From Azolla caroliniana (taxonomy: Eukaryota > Polypodiophyta), in assembly GCA_043228905.1 (NCBI GenBank), contig JBHGNT010000018.1, positions 1,116,001 through 1,180,000 on the forward strand: DNA of 64,000 nt, read 5' to 3'. This document shows, one piece after another, positions 8,499 through 17,856 of the stretch. A program made the position numbers and the translations under genes. The notes below the pieces were generated by a model. The model was given only the letters and a program-made list of their open reading frames with translations, had not been told where the DNA came from and ran no database searches. Position 1 is the stretch's first letter; the number at the start of each line of letters is the position of its first letter.

Positions 8499-11400
8499 TC
8501 ATTCCTCGCCCGTCGGTTCTTCTTCATTTTCGGATCGTTCGTCATTGCCGACCAGGAGAGCCGGGTCTGGCTCGTCGTCGTGTCGCTTCTTGAACGCTTT
8601 GATCCGCTTCCCTGCAACCGGTATCGCCATTCTCGTGCCGTCAAGTTCCGCCAGGTGATATGTCCCGTTGTCATTGGCACTCCGTACCACGTAAGGCCCG
8701 AACCACCTTCGTGCGAACTTCCGTGTGGCTCGGTGCTGGTTGTCGAGGCTGCTGTCGTAGACGAGCACCCAGTCACCTTCTTCGATTTTCTTCGGTCGTA
8801 GCCGGTGCGTTCGGTCGAACCGGGCTTTGTTCTTTGTCCTCGCCACCCGGAGCTTCTCCGTAGCCAGTGCCACGTCCTCCGGCCTCCGCTCGAGCTGTCG
8901 TATACGTGCGACCAACAACTCCTCCCGGCTCATCTCGTCCCTCCAGTCGACCGTTGCCCTCGAGGAGATCGTCCGTTCAATCGGCATGATCGGCTTCTGG
9001 CCGAACATGAGCTCCGTCGGCATGTACCCGGTTACCGAACTGTGCGTGGTCCGGTCTGCCCACAAAGCATAAGGTAGCAGCCGCGGCCAGTTACCGACTT
9101 GACCTCCGCATGCCCGAATCAACGCCTTGACGATCGGTCCGTGTCCGCGCTCCACCTTTCCATTCGCCTCCGGATTGTACGCAGTGGTGAGCGAGAGCTT
9201 GACTCCAAGCCGGTCGAACAGCTCCGCGGCCTCTTCGGCGTCCAACTCCCCTCGGTCAGCCACGATCTTCCCGACGCACCCGTACCGGCATATCACGTCC
9301 TCGACTAGGAACCGACACACGGCCGCGGTCGTCTTGTTCTGAAGGGCTCGGCCTTCCACCTGGTTCGTCAGGTCTTCCCGCGCTAGGACCAGATACCGCA
9401 TCTGTCCTAACCCCATCGGCATCGTCACCAGATCTACCATCCATTTGAAGTGGATAGTCGGAGGGTACGTAGGGTGAAGCCCGTCCCGGTGTCGGACTAT
9501 CGAGTGCATCTGACAACTCTCGCAAGTTGACACGAACCGATGCACGTCCCAGTACAATCCCGGCCACCAGTACTTTCCCTTCAGCTTCTCAAACGTCGCC
9601 CACGTTCCACGGTGTCCAGCCCAAGGGCTGTCGTGGTAGGCCGCCAGTAGCTCCTCCTGTTCTTCCTTCATCGCCACCACTCGGAGCGGGACGCCGTCCC
9701 TCTTCTTCGGGTGCTTCCATAGATGCCCATCTCGGAGAAAGAATCGATATGCTTTCTTCCGGATCCGGTTGGCCTCGTCCTTCGTCCATGACGCATCGGG
9801 CGTCATCGTCTTCAAAAACCCGCCGATCTGCACCCATTCCCCGTCGTACTTGCTCGCGTCGAACTCGTTAAGCGCCGGAGTGCTCATCCCGTCGGTCGTT
9901 ATGTATGCCGCCTCGAAGAAATCCACGCCGACTTCTTCGTCTTCCGAAACCATGCCGCCCTCGTCGTCGAACCTCGCCCTCGAAAGCATGTCGGCCATGG
10001 CGTTGTCTTTCCCGGAAATGTGTCGTATTTCCGGGTCCAGGGACTTGATGTACGCTATCCACCTGAGCATCGCCAGGTCCGGAGTCGCGCATCCGGAAAC
10101 CATACCGAGAATCGGCAGGCAATCCGTCTCGATGATCACTTCCGTCCCTATCAGGTAGTCTTTGTCGGCCTTAACCGCCGAAACAATACCCCAGAGTTCG
10201 CGTTTAACCTGGGCGTACCCTCGCTGCCGTTCACTGAGGACTTTCGCGCCGAATCGGATCGGAAACCGATTGCCGTCCTCGTCTTCCTGGTTCACGACCC
10301 ATCCGATCCCGGTCGGACTGGTATCCACCGTTATGAATACCGGGGTACCCTTCCCGTAAACCGCCTTCCGGAGTGCCGGTGCCGCTGCAAGGGCCTCCTT
10401 CAGCTTCCGGACCGATTCCGCGTGCTTGTCTAGCCATTCGAACCTTCGCCCCTTTTTCAGCAACCCGTACAGTGGCTCCGCGACGTGTGCGTAATGCGGG
10501 ATCCATATGTGGTAGAACGCGCATGCCCCCAGGAATCTCCGTACTTCCGTGACCGAGCTGCAGTCGGGCTTCATCGCGGAGATGGCTTCTACCTTCGCCG
10601 GAGACGGTTTCCGGCCATATGGTCCGCACAGGTGTCCGACCACCATGATTTCTGACTGCCCGAAGGCCGACTTCTCCCCGGAGAAGGTGAGTCTCGCATC
10701 CTCTAGCCTTTGCAGCACCTTCTCGCAGTCGTCGACGTGCGTCGCCACGAATCGCCGGCATCCGTCCGGCCCGATCGTCTCGTCCTTTTCTTCCACCGGG
10801 CATCCCTTGATCGGGATGTCGTCCAGAAACGGCATGGTAATGTCCGGGACACAGTCCCTCAGAACCTTGTTCATCGCATTCACCATGTGGGCCACCGAGT
10901 TGGTCCCTCCTTGCGGCAGTGTACACATCCGAACTAGGCCGAGGGGAGTTCGCATCGTCGTAAGGTCTCTGCTCTCCACGGCCAGCTGGAACTGGTCGTA
11001 CCCTGAGTATAGATCCCCGACCGAGTAAATTGACCTTCCGGCGAAGGCCTCCGCGAACTCGTCTATGGTCGGTCCGATTCCTGCGTTCCGAATGGTCACT
11101 CGATTGACCGGCTGCAGGTCCTGGATGAAGCGCAGCGAACCGTTTTTCTTCGGTACGGTAAACCATCGATTCGAATATGGGGCGCTCGACGGCTCGAGAA
11201 TTCCCATATCAACTTTCTGCCTCAGCAGCTCCATCAACTTCGGGATGTGAGCTCTCGGAACCGGGATTGGCTTGAGATTCCATGGTACATGCGGTACCGT
11301 GAATATCACCATCGGCTCCACGATCGTCGGGTCAACGCACCCGATTTCCTCCGGCGAGAATGCGAAGGCTTTCCCGTGCCTTCCGAGCATTCTCCGAAAC

Positions 11401-11990
11401 CGGTCTTCCTCCGCCGGCAGTAGGAACCCGCCCCCACCGATTTTGAGCTCTCGGAGCGTCTCGTCAGTGAAGGTGTGCCCTATGCAGGCCGGATCTCGTA
11501 GACTAGGGTCTGATGCAACCCCTTTGATTCTCGACGCGCTGTCCTCCGGTAAGGGTGCCGCTACTGGCCTTACCTTCCGGTCCACAGTCTTGTACTTGGT
11601 GTTTACGTGGGCCGTCCGAACTGACTCGAGCCCTCGACCGAAGTCCGCGATGACTTCGTACATCTCCTCGGAACACACCGGTATCGTCCGGTTGTCGTTA
11701 AGGCCTTCTTCGACTACCTTTCCCAGCATTCCCAAGGTGTCGTCGAATGAGACCGCCTCCACGGCTCCGTTGATTTCCTCGTCCGGGCCGAGAACTCCGC
11801 ACGCTCGAAGTCTCGCCTCCGTCTTTGTTTTCTCTCGGCCGGCGATGCCGACCATCGCACACGCTCCGCTGTCGGAGAACAAAAATTCCCTACCTATGGT
11901 ACAAGGTTTCTTCGGTTTTATCGTACAGGTGTGGGGTTTTCCCGGGGTGTCCGGACTGTCGCGGCCCCACGCCTTGGCAGCCCTCTCTAA
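8499..11990 (-). CDS. pol: Pol of G2: reverse transcriptase, RNase H, integrase (-1 frame to gag)
   Basis: The frame is open from the gag stop (11990) and passes through a 45-codon linker to an ATG at 11855 (VGIAGREK). RT follows: WFTVPKKNGSLRF, LQPVNRVTIRN, DLYSGYDQF, TLPQGGTNS and the catalytic FLDD (codons about 10829-10818). RNase H shows ITVDTSPTGIGWV, KRELWG and ETDCLP. Integrase has the zinc finger HDSPWAGH...CESCQ and the triad D (WMVDLVTMP), D (VADRGE) and E (NGKVERGH), about 35 residues apart. A GPY module (RWFGPYVV) and an acidic tail follow, with no chromodomain. The protease is not in this frame; it is at the end of Gag. Pol should be made as a Gag-Pol fusion by slippage at 11987-11995. 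The family resembles elements I know from fungi, but that is from memory. Confidence 0.95.
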   Translation of the reverse strand, partial: LERAAKAWGRDSPDTPGKPHTCTIKPKKPCTIGREFLFSDSGACAMVGIAGREKTKTEARLRACGVLGPDEEINGAVEAVSFDDTLGMLGKVVEEGLNDNRTIPVCSEEMYEVIADFGRGLESVRTAHVNTKYKTVDRKVRPVAAPLPEDSASRIKGVASDPSLRDPACIGHTFTDETLRELKIGGGGFLLPAEEDRFRRMLGRHGKAFAFSPEEIGCVDPTIVEPMVIFTVPHVPWNLKPIPVPRAHIPKLMELLRQKVDMGILEPSSAPYSNRWFTVPKKNGSLRFIQDLQPVNRVTIRNAGIGPTIDEFAEAFAGRSIYSVGDLYSGYDQFQLAVESRDLTTMRTPLGLVRMCTLPQGGTNSVAHMVNAMNKVLRDCVPDITMPFLDDIPIKGCPVEEKDETIGPDGCRRFVATHVDDCEKVLQRLEDARLTFSGEKSAFGQSEIMVVGHLCGPYGRKPSPAKVEAISAMKPDCSSVTEVRRFLGACAFYHIWIPHYAHVAEPLYGLLKKGRRFEWLDKHAESVRKLKEALAAAPALRKAVYGKGTPVFITVDTSPTGIGWVVNQEDEDGNRFPIRFGAKVLSERQRGYAQVKRELWGIVSAVKADKDYLIGTEVIIETDCLPILGMVSGCATPDLAMLRWIAYIKSLDPEIRHISGKDNAMADMLSRARFDDEGGMVSEDEEVGVDFFEAAYITTDGMSTPALNEFDASKYDGEWVQIGGFLKTMTPDASWTKDEANRIRKKAYRFFLRDGHLWKHPKKRDGVPLRVVAMKEEQEELLAAYHDSPWAGHRGTWATFEKLKGKYWWPGLYWDVHRFVSTCESCQMHSIVRHRDGLHPTYPPTIHFKWMVDLVTMPMGLGQMRYLVLAREDLTNQVEGRALQNKTTAAVCRFLVEDVICRYGCVGKIVADRGELDAEEAAELFDRLGVKLSLTTAYNPEANGKVERGHGPIVKALIRACGGQVGNWPRLLPYALWADRTTHSSVTGYMPTELMFGQKPIMPIERTISSRATVDWRDEMSREELLVARIRQLERRPEDVALATEKLRVARTKNKARFDRTHRLRPKKIEEGDWVLVYDSSLDNQHRATRKFARRWFGPYVVRSANDNGTYHLAELDGTRMAIPVAGKRIKAFKKRHDDEPDPALLVGNDERSENEEEPTGEE

Positions 11991-11995
11991 AAATC
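11987..11995 (-). promoter_or_regulatory. Probable -1 ribosomal frameshift site of family G
   Basis: The gag frame ends GAT-TTT-TAG. The five-T run lets the Phe tRNA on TTT re-pair one base back on TTT, and the next codon becomes TTA in the pol frame. That frame is open from here to pol. The same nine bases occur in G1 (220-212) and G3 (32185-32177). No downstream pseudoknot was worked out by eye. Confidence 0.7.
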
Positions 11996-14113
11996 CTCTC
12001 GGTTATCGGAACCGAGGGAGTCGCGGTTACGCTCGTGGTTCGGCCTAACCGTCAAAAACTGGACCGAATGGCGGCCGTCCTGGCTCTTGACCCGCGCATA
12101 GGCCGAACCATTGTCCAGCACCTTGGTCTCCATTCGCGCCGCCGTGATGTACGGCTCTCCCAGTATGACCGGATGCGAAGACGTCTCCTGCACGAAGAAG
12201 TGCTGGTCAATCTCGACGTCGCCGATCTTGACTCGCACATTCGGACAGGCCCCGTGCAGTTCCTCGGTGGCGCGCGTTGCTGCCCTTATTTTCCACCCGT
12301 GCTTGGTGTTGATCGGCCATTTGCCCTTCTTATAGAAGTCCATGGACATCAAATTGATCTCCGATCCGTGGTCCACCAAAGCTATCACCGGTTCCTGGAC
12401 ATCGCCGATCTTCACCGGGGTTTCCGTGGTCGCTCGGGCCCAGTGCGGTCTCGAATAGTGGCTTTCCGCCCACTCGTCTCCCAGCGCCATGTCGTCTAGG
12501 TGCGTCGTCCGCACTTCCACCGGTCTTTCCGGTTCTGTCTCCGTTGACAGCCTCTTCCGTTTCACCAAGTCCACGATGGAGTCGTGGAACTCCTTCTTGG
12601 CGATTCCAAGCACCTCCCGTAGCGACAGCTCCACCTTGCTGTCGAGGATCCGTTCCTCCAGGACCTTTCGTAAGTCCGTGGTTCTTTCTATCTCCGTCCC
12701 CAGACGGTACCCGCCCTTCTGGGGTTTATCTTGCGTACCGGCCCTGCCGGCTTCGTCCCGTCGTGGCCCGGACCGGGTCTCGCATCGTTGTGAGGGCCCG
12801 GTCGTCCCGGGTTTTCCCACCCGCTTCTCTTCTACCAGAGCCTCGTAGTTCCGGCAAGCGGCTTCCACGAAGCCCGTCCTTTCCTCGACCGGGTCGCTCC
12901 ACCCGGTCATCTCCCGTACCCGTTTCTCCGCACGGTCCGATTCCTCCCTTTTAAGCCCTGCACCGGCAAGGCCTTCCAGCATCGTCGGCCAGAATCCGGC
13001 TTTGCTTTCCTTTCGGGCCTCGCCGCCCCCGACTCGAATGCCAGCCGACGCCGAGTAGTGGACGGTTTCCGCGTGTCGGGCCGCCGCCTCTTCCATCAAC
13101 CTTTTCATACCACCCTTTCCGTCGTTTCGGCTCAGGGCCCTTCGGGTGTCGCTGGCATGCACCCGTCCTTCCCACAGGTACACCACCCGGTCCCTCAGCG
13201 CCTCCGCGAAGTCGCCGCAGTCCTTCCGAACGTGGCCGACTTCATCGCACCACATGCACCTGTTTCCTGCCGCCGGCCGTCGGTCACGAGCCGGTTCGCC
13301 TCCTTCCCTTCGGGCCTGCGCGATTTGGAGGTCCTTTATCGCCTTCGTCAATTCCTCCAGCGCCGCTCCTCCGGTTGAGCCTCTGACTACGCCGGTCGAA
13401 GCCGAACCGGTTTCCAACCACTCCCGGGTCTCTTCCTTGCGCACCTGTGGCGCTGGTTCGAGCTTCCTTGCTGCGACCGAGCCCGACCCAGTCGCCCCGT
13501 TATCCGCCCATTCTCGCCGTTTGTCGAAACGGCCACAGACCTTCCTGACAGCCGCCCAGTCGGTAGTGAGCCCGTCTTCGGTTTCCAGCAAGAGGCCCAC
13601 TTGCTCCCGATCCCGCTCGTCGACCGACTTGACAAACAGCAAGACCCGGCTCGTGTCCAGGATGGTTCGGTCGAGCGCCGAAAGGCGCGCAAAGTTTTCC
13701 TCGAACTCCCGGAGGAGTGCCGACGCGTTTCTTCCCTTCCCCGGGGACTCCACCCATTCCATGAACCTTCGCTTCGAAAGCCGGAGCGCGTCGTCCAGCC
13801 CGTATTTCTCTAGGAGCCGACCTTCGAACTCCTCCCAGGTACGGCTCTCCGCCCGCACCTCGAGCACCTCCGCATGGATGCTCGGCATTGCCACTCGGGG
13901 AAAACCGGCAAGACGCCTTTCTTCCGGAATGTCCCGCATCAACATTTCTGCACCGTAGGACGCCAGATACTTCGTGGCATCCCTCCCATCGAACCGGCCG
14001 ATCGTGCCGACGACCGCCTCAATAGCTCTGTCGAGGGCACCGGTACCCTCGCGCGCGTTTACGATCCGATCCACGGCCGAAGCCATGGCCTCTGCGAGAT
14101 CCGACCCCCTCAT
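11987..14113 (-). CDS. gag: Gag-protease of G2
   Basis: About 708 residues. The ATG at 14113 (MRGSDLAEAMASAVDRI) is the first methionine codon after the primer site and is shared with G1, G3, G4 and G6; an earlier opening at 14140 uses GTG. The capsid-like region includes VVGTIGRFDGRDATKYLASY, WEEFEGRLLEKYGLDDAL and FMEWVESPGKGRN. A CCHC nucleic-acid-binding knuckle (CMWCDEVGHVRKDC) lies near residues 310-325. The retroviral-type protease motif is ALVDHGSEINLMS near residue 590, with histidine in place of the usual S/T after the catalytic aspartate. The frame ends NREDF at the frameshift site. Having protease in the gag frame differs from the usual Ty3 arrangement, in which protease begins pol. 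Confidence 0.95.
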   Translation of the reverse strand: MRGSDLAEAMASAVDRIVNAREGTGALDRAIEAVVGTIGRFDGRDATKYLASYGAEMLMRDIPEERRLAGFPRVAMPSIHAEVLEVRAESRTWEEFEGRLLEKYGLDDALRLSKRRFMEWVESPGKGRNASALLREFEENFARLSALDRTILDTSRVLLFVKSVDERDREQVGLLLETEDGLTTDWAAVRKVCGRFDKRREWADNGATGSGSVAARKLEPAPQVRKEETREWLETGSASTGVVRGSTGGAALEELTKAIKDLQIAQARREGGEPARDRRPAAGNRCMWCDEVGHVRKDCGDFAEALRDRVVYLWEGRVHASDTRRALSRNDGKGGMKRLMEEAAARHAETVHYSASAGIRVGGGEARKESKAGFWPTMLEGLAGAGLKREESDRAEKRVREMTGWSDPVEERTGFVEAACRNYEALVEEKRVGKPGTTGPSQRCETRSGPRRDEAGRAGTQDKPQKGGYRLGTEIERTTDLRKVLEERILDSKVELSLREVLGIAKKEFHDSIVDLVKRKRLSTETEPERPVEVRTTHLDDMALGDEWAESHYSRPHWARATTETPVKIGDVQEPVIALVDHGSEINLMSMDFYKKGKWPINTKHGWKIRAATRATEELHGACPNVRVKIGDVEIDQHFFVQETSSHPVILGEPYITAARMETKVLDNGSAYARVKSQDGRHSVQFLTVRPNHERNRDSLGSDNREDF

Positions 14114-14135
14114 CTTCTGCTCTTCTGCCGCCTCT

Positions 14136-14154
14136 TTCACGTCGGGTTCACCAA
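14136..14154 (-). other. Primer binding site of G2, primer not identified
   Basis: The minus strand reads TTGGTGAACCCGACGTGAA starting four bases inside the 5' LTR. The same site follows the LTRs of G1, G3, G4 and N1, and a one-base variant follows that of G6. It is not the initiator-Met site, and I could not name the tRNA. Confidence 0.75.
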
Positions 14155-14157
14155 AGA

Positions 14158-14956
14158 TGTCGAGATATTACGCAAGTGCGTGTGGAATAGAGGCGGGACC
14201 GCGGGGGTCTCGAACCAAAGAGCAAGCGAGGGAGGAGAAAGAGAGAGAACCGGCTACGCAGGACCGGGGATACACAGGGACACGGCCCTTCAGCACGGAG
14301 AACGCGAACAGACACCGACACAGACAGATGCGAATGACTAAATATGTGTATTAACAAAATGGCTAACACGACTACAACCCCCGGTGGGGCACAGGTTGGT
14401 TGCAACCGAACAGGCCGGCGAACAGATGCCGATGCCTGTTCGCTTCGAAGCACAAACGGGGAAATGGGGGGGGGTAGCAGGTCGGAGGTGCTGCCGGAAG
14501 CACTCGGGCGTTCCTCGAAACAGCGCGAGCCTCCCCGGAACCCTGCACAGAAAGCTTTGGAGCTCAAGAAGGAAGGAAACAGAGAGAGCGAAGCGTCCAG
14601 AAACGGTCCGACAGCACTTCGTCCTCTCCGCGCCAGATCCCTGCAACAGCTCTTTCCCGCTCCTTATATAGGCCGACGAACAGGCCGTCGTGTCAGCTTT
14701 ATTCCCTGTCCCTTTTGGACAGGGATCCGCTCCGTTTTTCACGGATCCGCGTAGTTACGCCGCCGACTCGTACAGTTCGCGCGCGCGACCGAAAAGACTG
14801 TTCGCGCGGTCTTTGTCTCCACTTGAGTTAGGGCCCGTTCCTGCCGATTATCCTCTCAATTCGTTTCTATGTACAACTCGGAGCGTGCGCGCGTGAAGAA
14901 CCGGTTCCCACGCCTTGGTGCGCCGATTCCGCCTATAGACGGTTTTCTTCACGACA
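14158..14956 (-). repeat. 5' LTR of G2 (799 bp) with promoter
   Basis: This is the copy that would drive transcription leftwards. A TATATAA box lies at 14669-14663 on the minus strand, with the GGACAGGG and GGATCCG hairpins just upstream (about 14705-14750). Confidence 0.95.
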
Positions 14957-14960
14957 ACGT

Positions 14961-17115
14961 GATAAACAGATCACCCTCAGTACCTTTGGACGGAGACACG
15001 CCGCAGAAAGTGTGGACCGGTAAGGAAGTGTCCTACCGGCATCTGAAGGTGTTCGGGTGTCTCGCATACGTGCATGTGGCAAAGGACCGGAGAGGAAAGC
15101 TAGATCCAAAGACCCGGCCATGCATATTCCTCGGTTACGGCGACGACGAGTTCGGCTACCGAGTATGGGACCCGGTGGACAAGAAGATATTCAGGAGTCG
15201 AGACATCATCTTCATGGAGGACAAGACACTCGCCTACTGGGAGTCGGAGAAGAAGATGAAGAGCTCCAAGTCGACCGGTGAGGATAAACTCTACGAGGAG
15301 CAGTCCCGACCGGCAAGGGACCAGTTAGCACTCGAGGATCCGGCCGAAGACGGTGAAGAAACAGAACCGGCCGAAGAAGATGAAAACGATACCGGAACCG
15401 GCCCCGATCCCGAAATAGATTCGGATGAAGAAGAATCGGAAGAACCGGTTACCGAAGCTCCGGAACGGAGATATCCTCTAAGAGAGAGAAGGGCCCCCCG
15501 GAGATTTCCGGAACCAGAGCACGTGCTGCTAACCGACGAGGGGGAGCCGGAGAGCTTTGAAGAAGCAAAACATGACACCCAGAGCCGCAGGTGGTTGAGT
15601 GCCATGCAGGACGAAATGGATTCCTTGCATGAGAACCACACATATGAACTTGTGGAGTTGCCGAAAGGAAAGCGGGCACTTCGAAACAAGTGGGTGTTCA
15701 AGCTGAAACCGGGAGATGCCGGAAACCCCCCGAGATACAAAGCCAGGATCGTGGTGAAGGGGTTTCAGCAGAAGAAGGGCGTCGACTTCGACGAGATATT
15801 TGCCCCGGTAGTGAAGATGACCTCCATCCGGACGGTGCTGAGCATAGCGGCAAGCATGGACCTCGAGGTAGAACAGATGGACGTGAAGACGGCATTCCTT
15901 CACGGTGACCTCGAAGAAGAGATCTACATGCAGCAACCGGAAGGATTCAAGAAGAAAGGGAAGGAGCACCTGGTATGCCGGTTGAAGAAGAGCCTTTACG
16001 GACTGAAGCAGGCTCCCCGGCAATGGTACCGGAAGTTCGACTCCTTCATGACCGACGAAGGGTACCACAAAACGCAGTCTGATCACTGCGTGTTTGTGAA
16101 GAAGTTCGAAGGAGGAGACTCTCTAATACTCCTCCTGTACGTGGACGACATGTTGATCGTCGGACGGGACCAGGTCAAGATACGGGTGCTGAAGAAGGCA
16201 CTTCACCGAACCTTCTCAATGAAGGACCTGGGTCCGGCGAGGCAAATACTAGGGATGCACATCATCCGGGACCGGAAGAAGAAGCAGTTGTGGCTGTCAC
16301 AGGAGAAGTACGTGACAAAGGTGCTTCACCGGTTCAACATGTCGGAAGCAAGACCGGTCGGGTCAACCCTCCCGGCAAACTGCAAGTTGTCCAGCAAGCA
16401 AAGCCCCAAGACAAAGGCTGAGAAGGAGGACATGATGAAAGTACCATATGCCTCTGCCGTCGGAAGCTTGATGTACGCAATGGTGTGTACAAGACCGGAC
16501 ATAGGATATGCAGTCGGAGTGGTGAGCCGGTACATGAGCAATCCCGGCAAAGAGCACTGGAACGCGGTCAAGTGGATACTCCGATACCTGAAGGGCACGG
16601 CAAACGTGTGCCTCCGATTCGGCTCCGGTAAGCCCGAATTCGACGGCTTTACCGATTCGGATATGTCGGCTGATGCAGATACCAGCCGGTCCACATCAGG
16701 GTATGTGATGACGTATGCAGGAGGAGCTGTTTCGTGGCAGTCGAGGCTGCAGAAGACGGTTGCGTTGTCAACCACGGAGGCGGAGTACATGGCGGCGGTT
16801 GAAGCCGGCAAGGAAATAATATGGATGAAGGACTTCATTAGAGAGCTCGGTATCCAACAGGAGGAGTACCGACTCTACTGCGATAGTCAGAGTGCCATCC
16901 ACCTTGCGAAGAACGCGGCCTACCATTCCCGGACGAAGCACATCCAGCGAAGATATCACTGGATCCGGGAAAGGATAGAAGACAAGGAGTTCGTGCTGAC
17001 GAAGATCCACACGGACGAGAACGGGTCGGATATGCTGACCAAGGTGCTCACACCCGACAAGCTGGAAGCATGCCGGAAGAGGATCGGGTTGGAGAGACAT
17101 CCCATGCCGAAGTGA
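14961..17115 (+). CDS. gag-pol: Copia C1 integrase C-terminus, reverse transcriptase, RNase H
   Basis: This continues 5710-7628 after the G2 insertion. Integrase ends with VSYRHLKVFGCLAYVHV and a long acidic linker (EDPAEDGEETEPAEEDE). RT shows [31 protein letters not shown], the catalytic LYVDDMLIVG (about 16134-16163) and LGMHIIRDR. RNase H shows FTDSDMSADADTSRSTSGYV, LSTTEAEYMA and YCDSQSAIHLAKN. The frame ends at 17115, ten bases before the 3' LTR and next to the polypurine tract GAAGGGGGAGTT. No stop is present. The codon CAG at the position where C2 and C3 carry TAG (PQKVW here) is intact. Confidence 0.95.
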
Positions 17116-17125
17116 AGGGGGAGTT

Positions 17126-17856
17126 TGTTGGGATTTCGGTCCCTCCGGATGGGATGTCCGGAGATGAATGACGGCAAGCCCGGAGGCTGTTACGGAACCG
17201 TAGGATGAAGAGTACCCGGCATGAAGCCGGATGAAGAGTACCCGGTTACGGAGCCGGATGATGAAGACCCCGGTTACGGAGCCGGATGCTGAAGACCCCG
17301 GTTACGGAGCCGGATGCTGAAGACCCCGGCTACGGAGCCGGATGCTGAAGACCCCGGCTACGGAGCCGGATGACGAATGTACCCGGAGAGAGAGATCCGG
17401 ATGCGGGGACATATTTGTGAATATGTTTGCCAAGAGCCCTTGAGGTTATATTTGTAAATAGCCCGAAAGTCATATGTGTATAAATATGACTTAGGGCAAA
17501 CAGTTTAGTTGTTGTTGCTCATTTTCTGTTTTTTTCACTTAGTGGGAGCGAAGTGAGAGCAGCCGAGAGAGAGAGAGAGAGAGAGAACCGAAGAGGTCGA
17601 CGCCTCTGTGTAATACCGCCGCCTGTGGCGAGGACAACGAGCTCAAGGTCGTCGCCTTGCAGCTCGCCATTGTATATTCCAGTGTATAGTGATAGTTGGA
17701 GTCGTGCACTCCCGTGGTTTTTCCCGTTTAGGGTTTTCCACGTTATACCCTGTGTATCGTGTCTTTCTCTGTATTTCCTATTTTCTGCTCCATTGATTCG
17801 CGATTTCTCGGTTGTGGCTGAGCGGTGAAGGTGAATAGAAGGGTCGATTCCCAACA
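17126..17856 (+). repeat. 3' LTR of C1 (731 bp)
   Basis: Nearly identical to 4949-5679 (offset 12177), with TATAAAT at 17479-17485 and the minisatellite at about 17197-17392. Confidence 0.95.

Larger units (their letters stand above)
7629..14956 (-). mobile_element. Ty3/gypsy element G2, complete and recent
   Basis: The 799-bp LTRs (7629-8427 and 14158-14956) differ at one base that I saw (8267 versus 14796). The target duplication ACGT is at 7625-7628 and 14957-14960. Between the LTRs lie a primer site, gag-protease, a -1 frameshift site, pol and a polypurine tract (AGGTGGGGGCGGA on the minus strand, 8440-8428). I found no stop or frameshift in either coding frame. This is the reference copy for family G in the window. 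Confidence 0.96.
4949..17856 (+). mobile_element. Copia element C1, recent, split by G2
   Basis: The 731-bp LTRs (4949-5679 and 17126-17856) differ at one base that I noticed (near 5460, AGCGAG versus AACGAG). The target duplication ATACA is at 4944-4948 and 17857-17861. The gag-pol frame is open on both sides of G2, and joining the flanks removes only the duplicated ACGT. C1 was probably a complete, capable element before G2 landed in it. Confidence 0.96.

Noticed and set aside
11853-11855. Independent pol gene starting at its own ATG
   Set aside because: The -1 frame is open and conserved upstream to the gag stop in three copies, which fits a Gag-Pol fusion better. The ATG is treated as internal.
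14869-14956. The open frame upstream of 14961 read as the N-terminus of a copia protein
   Set aside because: These codons belong to the G2 LTR. The true copia frame resumes after the duplicated ACGT at 14957-14960.
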